DNA of 64,000 nt from Symsagittifera roscoffensis. Taxonomy: Eukaryota; Xenacoelomorpha; Acoela; Convolutidae. Positions 10,207-19,772 of this stretch are shown one piece after another. Each line of letters opens with the position of its first letter. Position 1 is the stretch's first letter. The notes under the pieces were generated by a model. It saw nothing but the letters and a program-made list of their open reading frames with translations, searched no databases and was not told the origin of the DNA. Position numbers and translations under genes: made by a program. The stretch is from NCBI RefSeq assembly GCF_963678635.1, contig NC_087062.1, positions 75,632,349-75,696,348 on the forward strand. The letters run 5' to 3'.

Positions 10207-12825
10207 TCATCGTGGGCTAAAAAAATTATTATTTTGAGATTGAAAAGCGGTGGTATGTGGTTGTTCAATAATTTGTTCGTAAATATTATCATCTTGTGGT
10301 TGATGTGTCATTATATGTTGGACGGGACTTTGTGGTGTGGTGAGTCTAAAGTTTGGATTATGTGTGATTGCTAAATTTCTAAAATTTCGTGGGACTAGGG
10401 ATAGTGGATGGTTATTTGGTAGGGGTGGTAATTGTGGTGCCGTTGGCTGTGGGTCGACATTGTTATGTTCTTCGTCGTATGTATTTTGTCGTGTTGTTAT
10501 TTTTGTGTTATATTCTTTTATTTGTGCGTCTAAAAGAATTTTGTTTATAGATGTGGAAAAAATTCCAAAAAATCCTGCAAAAAGTATGCGTGCTACGCTT
10601 GCTTGTCTGTTTACTTGTGTGTGTATAGCACATGTATTGTAGATTCCTTTTAAGAGTGAGAAAAGAAATCCAATAAAGTTAAACATTGCGTATAAAATAG
10701 TCAATTTTTCTAAGATGTAGTAGGGCCATCCTAGAAAATCTAGGATCTCATTTTTGAGTGTAACAAAGCTAAAAATGTTAATTGGTGATATATCTTGGGG
10801 ACGGTATTTTTCGCCGTTTAGATATATATAATCTTTAATGTCTTTAAAATATCCGCTATAGTCTTGCGTGTAGATATCGGCAAATCCTGCAGTTTCTGCA
10901 AGTTTGCGTAAATTTTGGTCTATTGATTGTCTTTGTATAGTGTCCATTTGTGTTAATAATTCTTGGAATTGTTGTGTTCTAATGTGATGTTGAATATCTG
11001 ATTTTGAATAGATTCCTATTGATTGTAAGTCTATATTTGGGTTTCGAGCAATAGCGCGAATGCTTTCTGGTGAAAATTTTTTGAGTGATTGCATTAATGT
11101 GGGATATGGAGTGAGAAGATAATATTTGTTTTCATCAGGGTTTAGTTGTACTACATTGTGGCTATTTTCTGATCCACATGGGACTGCGGTATCCCAGAAA
11201 TAGGTTCTTCGTGAAAGTGTATCCACGAAATGTACTTTATTCTTATAAAAGATAGGGATTCTTTTATAACATCGTTTATCTTCAAAAACGTATAGTGGTG
11301 ATACTTTTTTAGTACAAGTATAAAACCATAAAATGTTTCCTTCGTAGTCTAAAAAATTTGATCTATTTCCTGATAATAAGTATCCTGCGTAGGGTATTTT
11401 TAATACTGCTAGTGCAAGTGATTGTAGTATTTGTGTTCGTTCTAATTCGCATAGTTGATGTAGTGTTTCTAATTCGGAGAGTGACATTTCTTGAAAAATG
11501 CGGCTAATTGTATAGTCTAGTTTCATATCCAAATGAATATCATAGTGGATATTACCAAAATATGTAGTATTCATTAGTGATAATTCTTGTAAGCGTGTGC
11601 TTCTGGTGTCATAAGGTTTTAGATGTCCACCAGGTTGTCCGTTGCTTTTTTGAAAATTAACTGGTATATAGGATGTTCCTTCGTTTAGAGGATGACCTGT
11701 GGCGTATGGGTCGATTTTTACTTTACCAGTGGTCATGTCGAATCCTTTTTCATATTCAACTAATATTTCAGAGTATTGTGTTCTGTGAAGTGGATTCCTG
11801 TATTTACATGCAAGTTCTGTTTCTTGATATATTTGAAAACGTGTCAATTTATTTTCTATATTGTCTATGTTTCTAAAATCGGAACTTAGTTTGCGTGATG
11901 GATGGACTTGTTCATATGGAATTGATTGTATGAAATATTTTTCGTGAAATTTTATCATACGAGCGTGTATTTTTGCTACTTGAAATGTTGTACATGTGTC
12001 TTCGGGGAACCAAACAATTGTTGCTTGTGTTCTTGTTGTAGGGTCGCAATATCCTTGATCGTTTTTACAAGGTAGTCGGATTCCTTGATAGATCATTGTA
12101 TTATCAGATAAATCTCGTGTGAGTTGTATTTTTTCGAGTTGTATTTTCCAATCGAAAAACATTATTTCTTGGTATCCTTTATTTTTCGTGTCTGCTTTGC
12201 AGTTTGATGGGTTATTTATACCAATGTGTGGTATCCAATGTTTATCATGTAGGTCATAGGTTAATCGTCCGTGTGCGCCGTTATACGGGTATTTTTCGTC
12301 TAGTTTTATATGTCCTTGGTGTCTTTCAAGTTGTGATTGATGTACAGAGTCTGAAAAAACTTGAAAATTAACTAATTTTCTTTGGGAGTTTTTATTTTGT
12401 GTGATGTTTAGTCTAAGTAATTCATTTTTACAATCGTCGGGATTGAGATGTAAAAGACGTTCTATATTACTTTGGTAGAATGATTCATGGTCAAGTCGGT
12501 TTTTGTTTCCGTTCGAGACTTGTGAACAATGTACTTTCTTTTCGGAAAATGTTGCTGTGAATTTATAACCTGTAACTGTTGTAGCTCGGGCTTTTGAATA
12601 GAGTGTTGCTATTATATCTGTGGTTTCTATAGCTTGTGGTTCTGTTTCACATTGTGATACCTGATTGATTGCATATTTATGTAGTGTTTTTTGTTCATTT
12701 TCTTCGCAATCGTAATGTGTTACTAATAAATCTTGTGGTCCTGTACGAGGGGAAGGGTTTATGTTTTGATTTGAGGTTATTAGAAAAAGGGTTTGGAGAA
12801 AAATTAATAATTTTAGAATATACAT
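10207..12825 (-). CDS. env-like: Envelope-like glycoprotein (872 aa)
   Basis: The gene has a true ATG at 12825. Residues 1-18 form a hydrophobic signal peptide (MYILKLLIFLQTLFLITS). A cysteine-rich ectodomain of about 680 residues follows, with several N-glycosylation sequons (NIT, NTT, NRS). A hydrophobic stretch near residues 699-735 (YYILEKLTILYAMFNFIGFL) is the likely membrane anchor. A second apolar patch lies near 745, and a Pro/Gln-rich tail runs to the end. Placement downstream of pol and a possible acceptor 14 to 16 bases before the ATG match a retroviral env read from a spliced mRNA. The early Y-D-C block and a later C-x-L-E-R helix followed by a C resemble glycoproteins of some negative-strand RNA viruses of invertebrates. 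That link is my inference from general layout, not a search. No furin-type site is obvious. Confidence 0.75.
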   Translation of the reverse strand: MYILKLLIFLQTLFLITSNQNINPSPRTGPQDLLVTHYDCEENEQKTLHKYAINQVSQCETEPQAIETTDIIATLYSKARATTVTGYKFTATFSEKKVHCSQVSNGNKNRLDHESFYQSNIERLLHLNPDDCKNELLRLNITQNKNSQRKLVNFQVFSDSVHQSQLERHQGHIKLDEKYPYNGAHGRLTYDLHDKHWIPHIGINNPSNCKADTKNKGYQEIMFFDWKIQLEKIQLTRDLSDNTMIYQGIRLPCKNDQGYCDPTTRTQATIVWFPEDTCTTFQVAKIHARMIKFHEKYFIQSIPYEQVHPSRKLSSDFRNIDNIENKLTRFQIYQETELACKYRNPLHRTQYSEILVEYEKGFDMTTGKVKIDPYATGHPLNEGTSYIPVNFQKSNGQPGGHLKPYDTRSTRLQELSLMNTTYFGNIHYDIHLDMKLDYTISRIFQEMSLSELETLHQLCELERTQILQSLALAVLKIPYAGYLLSGNRSNFLDYEGNILWFYTCTKKVSPLYVFEDKRCYKRIPIFYKNKVHFVDTLSRRTYFWDTAVPCGSENSHNVVQLNPDENKYYLLTPYPTLMQSLKKFSPESIRAIARNPNIDLQSIGIYSKSDIQHHIRTQQFQELLTQMDTIQRQSIDQNLRKLAETAGFADIYTQDYSGYFKDIKDYIYLNGEKYRPQDISPINIFSFVTLKNEILDFLGWPYYILEKLTILYAMFNFIGFLFSLLKGIYNTCAIHTQVNRQASVARILFAGFFGIFSTSINKILLDAQIKEYNTKITTRQNTYDEEHNNVDPQPTAPQLPPLPNNHPLSLVPRNFRNLAITHNPNFRLTTPQSPVQHIMTHQPQDDNIYEQIIEQPHTTAFQSQNNNFFSPR

Positions 12826-13949
12826 GTGTATGATAATCCTGAGTATGGATTATAAAATGTAATGTAACCAATTGTGTTTTTGGTGTATCTGTCGTATTTG
12901 TATATTACTTCAGTAGTTATAAACGGTGGTGGTAGTGATTGAGCTGTTATGTTAGGTGGATTTAATGGGTAGGGATGTTGGGTAATATTATTTAACTTAA
13001 CTGTGATTTCAAACTTTAATTGTAAACTGTTTTGTTGGAGTATTTGAATATTGTGATCACGGATATCGTTGTGAATATCTTGACGATATTGTAATCTATT
13101 AAGTGCCCAGTTATGAAGGCGGTTACTTTCTTGATGTTGTCCAAATAATGGTGGAGGTGCTGTGAATGTATTCCAATCTAATCTTAAAGGAATATTTATA
13201 GATGATTGTTCTCGATATCTGGCGTCGAGATTATTTGGAAAATTTAAGTTAAAGGGTAGTGGTGAAAATTGACTTATTGATGGTGTTGATGGTAGTGATA
13301 ATGTTTCTGGTAGTGATGAGGATGCTGTTGTATCCGTAGAAATATCTATGGGGTCATTGACTAAATTTGGTTCACCTTGTGTGAATGAATTTGTAGTCCA
13401 ATATGGTAGTCGTGATGTTAGGTTTGGGGGGTTAAAGGGATTTTCACGTATCTGTTCAGATGTTGGTGTTGAACCTAAGTAGTCTGAAGGTAGACTGGAA
13501 GTGCTTCGTTGTGAAAAAAGTGTAGGAGTTTCTGGTGTGATACCAGTGGTGTTTTCTGGAGTGGTTTGTGTTGGGGATTGAGGTATATCAAAATGAACTC
13601 GGGGAGTTTGAAAATTTCTATTTCGTCGAGGATGTATAATTTGTCTATTTATTTCTGCTGTGTTTTGGTTTTGACTAAGGTTTCGTATTCTACTTAGTTC
13701 TTGTGGTAGTGTTGGGTAAAGATTATATGTTGGTTCACTTAGGGATGCTTGTCGTTGAACTGGTTCTAGTGGTTCAGATAAACGAGCGTGCCGTTCTTCA
13801 AAAGTGTATGGATTGTCTTGAAAAGAAATTCGTGTAGATGTTTGAGGGTTTTGAGTAGTTGAAGGTGGTGTTGGATTATCTTGGGATGATGTCGGTGAAG
13901 ACTGATTCTGTGACTGTTGGGTAGCAATTTTTGATGGATTTTTAAATTG
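12813..13949 (-). CDS. 378-codon open frame without start codon, unknown function
   Basis: I read this frame directly. It is open from a TAA at 13950-13952 to a TAA at 12813-12815 with no ATG, and also none of TTG, CTG or GTG. An open run of this length in AT-rich DNA is very unlikely by chance. The composition is protein-like: about 230 residues rich in Pro, Ser, Thr, Gln and Asn, then an ordered-looking C-terminal part (LDWNTFTAPPPLF, LHNWALNRLQYR, EITVKLNNIT). Its end overlaps the env ATG by 13 bases. The preceding 62-aa ORF ends at 13955, just outside the open interval, so a frameshift cannot join them. Splicing is therefore needed; candidate acceptors are the CAGs at 13914-13916 and 13908-13910. 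Related in layout to the 3'-most gene (P/S/T-rich start, no ATG). Function unknown. Confidence 0.6.
   Translation of the reverse strand, partial: QFKNPSKIATQQSQNQSSPTSSQDNPTPPSTTQNPQTSTRISFQDNPYTFEERHARLSEPLEPVQRQASLSEPTYNLYPTLPQELSRIRNLSQNQNTAEINRQIIHPRRNRNFQTPRVHFDIPQSPTQTTPENTTGITPETPTLFSQRSTSSLPSDYLGSTPTSEQIRENPFNPPNLTSRLPYWTTNSFTQGEPNLVNDPIDISTDTTASSSLPETLSLPSTPSISQFSPLPFNLNFPNNLDARYREQSSINIPLRLDWNTFTAPPPLFGQHQESNRLHNWALNRLQYRQDIHNDIRDHNIQILQQNSLQLKFEITVKLNNITQHPYPLNPPNITAQSLPPPFITTEVIYKYDRYTKNTIGYITFYNPYSGLSYTCIF
12839..12865 (-). promoter_or_regulatory. Candidate splice acceptor for env-like mRNA
   Basis: Minus strand: ATTTTATAATCCATACTCAG followed by GATTATCATACACATG, so the cut is 14 bases ahead of the env ATG. 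Such placement is typical for a subgenomic env mRNA. The pyrimidine tract is weak. Confidence 0.35.
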
Positions 13950-13954
13950 TTACT

Positions 13955-14143
13955 TTAGTGGGAAGGTTTATGTTTATTATAATATTCTTCTAAAAAAAGA
14001 ATTAGAAAAATTGTTGCTAGGGCAAATGTGATGATTGCTTTCTTTATACATTTACATATTGTCAAAATGAGGGATAATAGAAATGTTATGAAAATTACAA
14101 ACAATAAAAAAATATCAGTTCTACTGAAAATTGTTCGTATCAT
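13955..14143 (-). CDS. Small membrane protein ORF (62 aa)
   Basis: True ATG at 14143. The product has two hydrophobic stretches (residues about 11-29 and 38-51) separated by a short basic loop CKCIKK, and ends EEYYNKHKPSH. Size and layout recall small double-spanning membrane proteins of viruses, but no family is recognisable. Its ATG overlaps the TGA of the preceding ORF in an ATGA junction, which suggests coupled termination and reinitiation. It could also be a chance frame in AT-rich DNA; the exact ATGA coupling and the second hydrophobic ORF beside it argue against that. Confidence 0.5.
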   Translation of the reverse strand: MIRTIFSRTDIFLLFVIFITFLLSLILTICKCIKKAIITFALATIFLILFLEEYYNKHKPSH

Positions 14144-14370
14144 TTAGACAAGTTGTTAAAATCGTACCTGTGGATATATTCAAGGGTTTTGGAAAGTTGG
14201 AGGAATAGTTCAATTATTGTGTAGAAAATTAAAAAAATGTTACAAAAAATTATTATGATTATTAGAAAAGATTCAATGATATCAAAAAGAAATATTATAA
14301 AGGCTTGAAGTATTGAAAAAAAATGTTTAAAATTGATAAATATTTGAGCGACTGTTTGAGAGAAAAGCAT
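14140..14370 (-). CDS. Small hydrophobic ORF (76 aa)
   Basis: True ATG at 14370. Nearly the whole middle (residues about 20-58) is Ile, Leu and Phe, enough for one long or two short membrane spans. The C-terminus is polar (EYIHRYDFNNLSK). It ends in TGA overlapping the ATG of the next ORF by four bases (ATGA). It lies about 0.6 kb after pol. A CAG/GTACGA sequence near its end could serve as a splice donor. Function unknown; a membrane-active accessory protein is an inference from composition alone. Confidence 0.5.
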   Translation of the reverse strand: MLFSQTVAQIFINFKHFFSILQAFIIFLFDIIESFLIIIIIFCNIFLIFYTIIELFLQLSKTLEYIHRYDFNNLSK

Positions 14371-14972
14371 TTAAGAAATGATCTCTTGGTCGAATATTTT
14401 TTTGCTGTTTGAGGCGATTTTCTAGTGTGGTCGAATTATTTATTAGTTTTTTGACAAGTGGGTTGAGTTTCGTAAAAATTTGTTGGGGGCAATTTTTATG
14501 GTGACTGGGAGGTCGTCTTTTTCTTTATTTTTGTTTGTCAAATGATCCGGGGTATGGTAAGATTTTTATACTTTAGGCTAATTAAAATCTTCATTTTGTG
14601 ACTTTAGGCTAAGTTATCAAATTTGTTTTGGGGGTATTCGTGGTCTGAGTTGGGGAAATATTGTTGATCTTTGGGTTATTAGATAAGGGAGGGGTACGGT
14701 ATTATGGTGATATTTATTTTAGCTGTCAAGTTGGAGTGGTTTGCTTATTTTTGACCTGGAGGTTGTAAAGTTATAGTTAGAGATGTGCCTGGAGTTCTAG
14801 ATTATTCGTCTAATTGATCTTAGTTTGAGTTAGAGAAAGTGGCGGATTGGATGAATCCTATTGGTCTATTTTGAACTAGAATTATTGCGTACTTTGTGAG
14901 CATGTTATTTTGAAAAATGGAAATGAAAAATGTTACGGAGGTTTCAAGATTGTGAAGTATAAAATGTTAAAA
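14371..14972 (-). other. Untranslated gap between pol and the small ORFs
   Basis: About 600 bases without a long frame on the minus strand. A 12-base direct repeat ACTTTAGGCTAA occurs at about 14571 and 14602. The stretch could hold splice signals for downstream genes but I identify none with confidence. Confidence 0.45.
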
Positions 14973-17900
14973 TTACTTTTTAAATTCTACTTTCTTTAAT
15001 ATTTTAGATTGGGGGATGAACATTTTGTAGTTTTTACGTGGTTGATTTCGAAGTCTTGTTGCTTTTCTATGTTCTGATTTGTCTATTTCTTCTTGGGGTA
15101 TTATTTGTTCTGTCATTTTTCTATTTTTTCTTGGTTTTGGAGGTTCTTTATGGTTTTGCGTATTGTTTTTGGTGGCGGTTGGTTTCGTGTTTTGATTTTC
15201 GGTGGGGTTATCATTTTGTTCTGTGTTTTTTAGATGTGGTTCATTTTGAATGATTTTTAATCCTGTGAAAGAATATAATTGAGTTAATTCGCGGAGTGCG
15301 TATTCTTTTGGGTAATAAGGTAATAGGTTGTTTCGATGTTGAACGATTTCTTTTTTGTTTGAGTCGATAATTTTATATGTGACATCTGTGGGTTTTGCAA
15401 TTATTTGATAGGGTCCTTTTCGGAGGGGTTGTAATTTTTTAGAAATTCCTTTGTGAGTATTAAAATTAGGTATTAAAACAAATGTTCCAATTTTTAAATC
15501 GGAAGCTGGTGTAAAACGTGAATTGATTTGTTCATTAATATTTTGTCTTTGTAATAACTTTTTTGTTATTTTTTGATAAATTTCATTGTGTTTTTTATCT
15601 CTATTTAAAATCCATTCGGTGTGTGTACCGGAGGCTAATTTAAGAATTTGTGGGTGATGAAAATGATCTTCATCGTGTGTATGTAAAGGTAGGTTATAAC
15701 AAATTGAGTCTTTATTTGGTTGACAATAACCTTGTGCGTTTTTATGTGAATTTGCTGTAAACATTATTGGTTTGCGTGGCTTTTGGTTAAAAACCATTTC
15801 GTATGGTGACATTCCTAAAGTTGTCGTAATTTGTGAATTATATGCTAAGGGAAATAATTTTACATCTGCTGACCATTCGGTATATTTTGTATCATTTCCG
15901 TTGATGATACATCTAAGATATTCTTGTAATGAACGGTTCATACCTTCGACTAAGCCGTTTGTCCAAGGTGCATGAGATGTACGTGGTTTGTGTTTAATGT
16001 TGTATAAATGACATAGTGTTATTATTTCATTATTTATGAATTCTGTACCATTGTCTGTAACTAAAATTTCTGGTAGTCCAAATTTTGCTATCCAGTGTTC
16101 ATAGAGTGTTGTGTATGCGTAATAAGCGTTACAATGTGGTACTGGATTAAGTGCTACATAATGTGTAAATGCGTCAACAATTACCATAATGTAGGAGTTT
16201 CCTTCTGATGAGGGTGAAATTGGTCCTTTAGTATCAAATGAGATACGGTGATTAAAGTATAAACTTTGTCCTTTAAAATCTTGTTTTTGTGCTACTTGTT
16301 TTTGATTTGGGTAAGGTTTATTTAGCTGACATACTATACAATCATTGCATAGTACTTTTATCCAAATTGGTGCATTTGGGAAGTAAAAATTTTGTATAAA
16401 ATTTGAATATGTTTTTTCTGATCCAGAGTGTCCTTTAATATTTTGTGTATGTGAAATATTAAAAGCTATAAGAATCATACTTATAGGGAGACAGGGAACT
16501 GTGGATTCGTTTAAATTGTATTCTAAAAGGTCTGTAGTTTCATTGATTGTTGTGTTGTTAAATTTGCGAAAGTATCGGAGGAGTGTTTTGTTTCCTAGAA
16601 TGGTTGAATCTGCTTTGATAGGTTTAGTTTTATATTTGTGCCATGATTTTAGTTGTCGAATTATCGGGTCAAGGTTTTGATATTGTTTCAGTGTTGAAAT
16701 TGTAATCGTATCTGTTGGGGGGAGAAAAATGTTTTCAACTTCGAATTTAGATAAGGGTATTGTATCAAGTGGGTCGTGAAGGTCAAAAACTTGATTTATT
16801 GTGTATTTTGAATCATTTGTTTGTGGTCCTGATAAATTTATTTTATCAGTTAAATCTTCTTTTTCAATTAGTGGAAAATGGTCTTTTTTAGGTAGGTGTT
16901 GTTTTGTTCGTTTTTGTTGGGTGTTATTTTTTATCCATTGAGAATATGGAATTGGTTTAAAAGTTGATGTTCCAAGTAGGTCAACTTCATAATGATTATT
17001 TTGACAATCTAAATAAAGTGGGAAATGTTGTAAATTATTTATTTGTGATTGTTCAATATCAGTTTTAACTGCATATTTGCATTCTAATCGAGGTGATGTT
17101 TCGTTTTCTGCAAGGTAGAATTTTATGTTTTTGGGTATTTCAACTGTTGTTTTTCGTGTAAGTAATTCAGGTGGTGTATTTCGACTTAAGGTGTCTGGTA
17201 ATGCAAGATTTTTTCCTGCAGTCCAAACTATATGTAAGTTTGGAAACTTCATTAGAATTAGTTGAAATCTGTAAACTCGGTGGTTTGGGTTAGATTTCTG
17301 TGTAAAAAGAAAGATGATTGGTTTGTGGTCTGTGAATAAAACTGTGGGATGTTTTGATCCAAGTATCAGAAATTCATATTCTGTAAGTGTATATATTATG
17401 GCTGTACATTCTCTCATTAGAGTTGAGAGTCGTAGCTCTGCTTGAGTGAATAATCGAGAATTTGCTGATATTAGGTTCATTTTATTTGTACCATTATGTG
17501 ATTGTAATAATGCTGCGCCGATGCCAAAGTTCGAAGCATCGCACATTGCATAAAATGGTTGATCAGGGTCTGGAATTGTGTTTGAAATTTGTTCAGTTAA
17601 AAGTTTCTTTATTTCTTCGAATCGTGTTTGATGTTCTGTATTCCATTCAAAATTATTTTGTTGTCTAAGGATGTTGTAAAATGGTCGTAGATATAATTGC
17701 ATTTTATAAACATATTTACTTAAAAAGTTTAACATTCCAAGGAACTCTTGGATTTTCTTTTTATTTGTTGGTGGTTGAAGTTTTTGAATAGCGTCAATGC
17801 GTGATTTCAGTGGAGTGATTGTTTTTCTTTCTATGTTATGTCCTAAGAATTTAACTCTTGTCAAAAAGAAATGTGATTTATCGGGGGCGGCCTTCAGATT

Positions 17901-19769
17901 TTCATTCTGAAGTATTTGGTGATATGTTTCTAAAACTTTGAACATTTCGTCTTTTGATTGTGATTGCATAAAAACATCGTCTAAATAGGTGATTGCGTTT
18001 TTCTTGAGTATTAGTGGTCTAAAAATTTTGCTCATAAAGGCTGAAAATGCTGCTGGTCCTATGGATATTCCATAGAATAAGCGGTTGAATTCATATTGTT
18101 GGTTTCCGATAACAAATTGTGTTAAACGTCGTGATTGTTCATCTAGTGGCATTTGATTGTATGCACTATTCATGTCGGCGGTTGTGAAGTATTTGCCGTT
18201 TATTTTTGTTAAAATAACTTGTATTGGTTCAATGGGCCAATTACATTTTGATTCATCTATGAGTGAATTGAGGTATCTAGCGTCGAGAACGATTTTTAAT
18301 GATTCTCCTTTAGCTAGAATGATAACGGGGTTGATGAATGTGTTGCCTTTTGGTTGTTCTTCTTTATTAACTGGTGATATAATATTGTACTGTTCTAAAA
18401 TATCGAGTAATCTGTTTACTTTATCATGTAAGTGAATTGGTACTTTACTTGCTCTTTGTTTTTTGAAAACTGCGTCTGGTTTTAATGGGAGATGTAGTGA
18501 TGAACTGATTTTGCCAACATCGAATTTTGATGTTGCATAGACTGATGAATATTGAATTAGCTGTTTGGCTAACTTTTCGAATTCGTCTTGTGTTATTTGT
18601 GAATGTTGGAAATTAAACATTGTTAAAAATTTCTGTTGGTCCTCTGTGTAGTTACTGATGTTGAATGTAGGTTTGAAATATGGAGTTTTTGTGAAATAAT
18701 CCGTATTTCTGTTTTCGTTACTTATTATATTATTTATAGATAATTCTTCATTAAGAATTGTAGATTGGCAAATATCTAGTAATTGGAGTATATTATTTAC
18801 GCGATAGGCTTTTTCGTGTATTGGTGATATTGTAGCGTTAGTTTCACAATATCCTAAAAGTCCTAAAGGTAATGTTACTTGGTAAGGTGTGTTGTTATAA
18901 ACATGTAAGGAAATAATATCTGAATTCGAATTTTTCAAATATTTTATTGAAGAGATTGTAATTTTGAAAAATTTATGAATAGGTTTGAATTCAAAATCTG
19001 ACATATAAAATTTTTGTTTGTTTTGTTCTTTATCATATTGATGAACTTGTTTTATTGAAAAATTATAGATGTTTCCTGATAGTGGTTTCAGGTGTTTTCT
19101 TTGTTGGTTAAATATCGGATAAAATTTTGAAAAGAATGGTGGTTGTTTATTTAATCTTTGAAAAAATGTTAATGATGTTTCTTTTGTTTTTGTATATTTA
19201 TCTTTGATTAATAATTTACTATTTAGTATGTTAATTGTTGGTATATACTTTGAAATAAATGGTATACCAATGATGTTATATTTAATATCAGTAATATGGA
19301 ATATTTGTTTAAATGGCTTGTTTAGAAGTTTGCTTTGCTCCATTGTTCTGGTAGGGAGGAGAAATAATTGGATTTTTCCGTAGTTTATCAATGTTGATCC
19401 TTGTGCTGTCGCTAACTTACTGGAGGTTTCAAGAGGTGTTAGCTTTGGGTGTAAAGTTTTTATTTCATTCCATGTGGGAATGTTTAGTATGTTTGATTCT
19501 GCTCCTGAATCAATTAAAAAATCTATTTCAAGGTCTGGTGGTTGAAATTCTTTATTTCTTGGGCTTTCTAAGAGAAATGGTATTGTCCAAATTTTTTCTT
19601 TGGGTTGTTCTTTTTGTATATTTTGATAAATGTGGTTTGTATTCAAGCATTTTGTTTTGGTATTTTTATTGGTTTGATCTGTAGTGTTAATCTCGTTTGT
19701 TTCTTGCGTCGTTGGTGTGGAATTTATGGGTGTAGTGTAATGATTTTGAAGAAATTCTGATTGATTTTC
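14973..19769 (-). CDS. pol: Pol: protease, reverse transcriptase, RNase H, integrase
   Basis: The frame is open immediately after the gag TAA at 19770-19772 and is in the same frame as gag. No ATG precedes the protease, so I start it at the codon after the stop. Numbering residues from the TTG at 19646: protease with FLIDSGAE (active D-S-G at 46-48); a linker near 245-300 with LPLGLLGYCE; RT from about 385 with TTADMNSAY (catalytic D491) and YLDD at 554-557; RNase H with D703, E746 and D773; an H-x6-H and C-x2-C zinc module at 1066-1106; integrase D1138, D1198 and E1234, giving D,D(35)E; and a GPY/F-like motif (LRKGPYQIIAKP) near 1430. All catalytic residues are present. The C-terminal tail is basic. 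The domain order is Ty3/gypsy. The enzyme would be made as a Gag-Pol fusion by readthrough. Confidence 0.95.
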   Translation of the reverse strand, partial: ENQSEFLQNHYTTPINSTPTTQETNEINTTDQTNKNTKTKCLNTNHIYQNIQKEQPKEKIWTIPFLLESPRNKEFQPPDLEIDFLIDSGAESNILNIPTWNEIKTLHPKLTPLETSSKLATAQGSTLINYGKIQLFLLPTRTMEQSKLLNKPFKQIFHITDIKYNIIGIPFISKYIPTINILNSKLLIKDKYTKTKETSLTFFQRLNKQPPFFSKFYPIFNQQRKHLKPLSGNIYNFSIKQVHQYDKEQNKQKFYMSDFEFKPIHKFFKITISSIKYLKNSNSDIISLHVYNNTPYQVTLPLGLLGYCETNATISPIHEKAYRVNNILQLLDICQSTILNEELSINNIISNENRNTDYFTKTPYFKPTFNISNYTEDQQKFLTMFNFQHSQITQDEFEKLAKQLIQYSSVYATSKFDVGKISSSLHLPLKPDAVFKKQRASKVPIHLHDKVNRLLDILEQYNIISPVNKEEQPKGNTFINPVIILAKGESLKIVLDARYLNSLIDESKCNWPIEPIQVILTKINGKYFTTADMNSAYNQMPLDEQSRRLTQFVIGNQQYEFNRLFYGISIGPAAFSAFMSKIFRPLILKKNAITYLDDVFMQSQSKDEMFKVLETYHQILQNENLKAAPDKSHFFLTRVKFLGHNIERKTITPLKSRIDAIQKLQPPTNKKKIQEFLGMLNFLSKYVYKMQLYLRPFYNILRQQNNFEWNTEHQTRFEEIKKLLTEQISNTIPDPDQPFYAMCDASNFGIGAALLQSHNGTNKMNLISANSRLFTQAELRLSTLMRECTAIIYTLTEYEFLILGSKHPTVLFTDHKPIIFLFTQKSNPNHRVYRFQLILMKFPNLHIVWTAGKNLALPDTLSRNTPPELLTRKTTVEIPKNIKFYLAENETSPRLECKYAVKTDIEQSQINNLQHFPLYLDCQNNHYEVDLLGTSTFKPIPYSQWIKNNTQQKRTKQHLPKKDHFPLIEKEDLTDKINLSGPQTNDSKYTINQVFDLHDPLDTIPLSKFEVENIFLPPTDTITISTLKQYQNLDPIIRQLKSWHKYKTKPIKADSTILGNKTLLRYFRKFNNTTINETTDLLEYNLNESTVPCLPISMILIAFNISHTQNIKGHSGSEKTYSNFIQNFYFPNAPIWIKVLCNDCIVCQLNKPYPNQKQVAQKQDFKGQSLYFNHRISFDTKGPISPSSEGNSYIMVIVDAFTHYVALNPVPHCNAYYAYTTLYEHWIAKFGLPEILVTDNGTEFINNEIITLCHLYNIKHKPRTSHAPWTNGLVEGMNRSLQEYLRCIINGNDTKYTEWSADVKLFPLAYNSQITTTLGMSPYEMVFNQKPRKPIMFTANSHKNAQGYCQPNKDSICYNLPLHTHDEDHFHHPQILKLASGTHTEWILNRDKKHNEIYQKITKKLLQRQNINEQINSRFTPASDLKIGTFVLIPNFNTHKGISKKLQPLRKGPYQIIAKPTDVTYKIIDSNKKEIVQHRNNLLPYYPKEYALRELTQLYSFTGLKIIQNEPHLKNTEQNDNPTENQNTKPTATKNNTQNHKEPPKPRKNRKMTEQIIPQEEIDKSEHRKATRLRNQPRKNYKMFIPQSKILKKVEFKK

Positions 19770-19772
19770 TTA
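19770..19772 (-). promoter_or_regulatory. In-frame TAA between gag and pol: likely readthrough stop
   Basis: Gag ends CCA TCA CAC ATA TAA and the next codons GAA AAT CAA TCA GAA continue in the same frame into pol with no further stop. I checked all 41 codons between the stop and the TTG at 19646. Same-frame suppression is the gammaretrovirus strategy; most Ty3/gypsy elements shift frame or use one fused ORF. No strong readthrough consensus is seen after the stop. The downstream RNA fold was not evaluated. Confidence 0.7.

Noticed and set aside
19770-19772. TAA between gag and pol as evidence for an altered genetic code
   Set aside because: All other frames in the element end at TAA or TGA at expected places, and the receptor exons use the standard code with no internal TAA.
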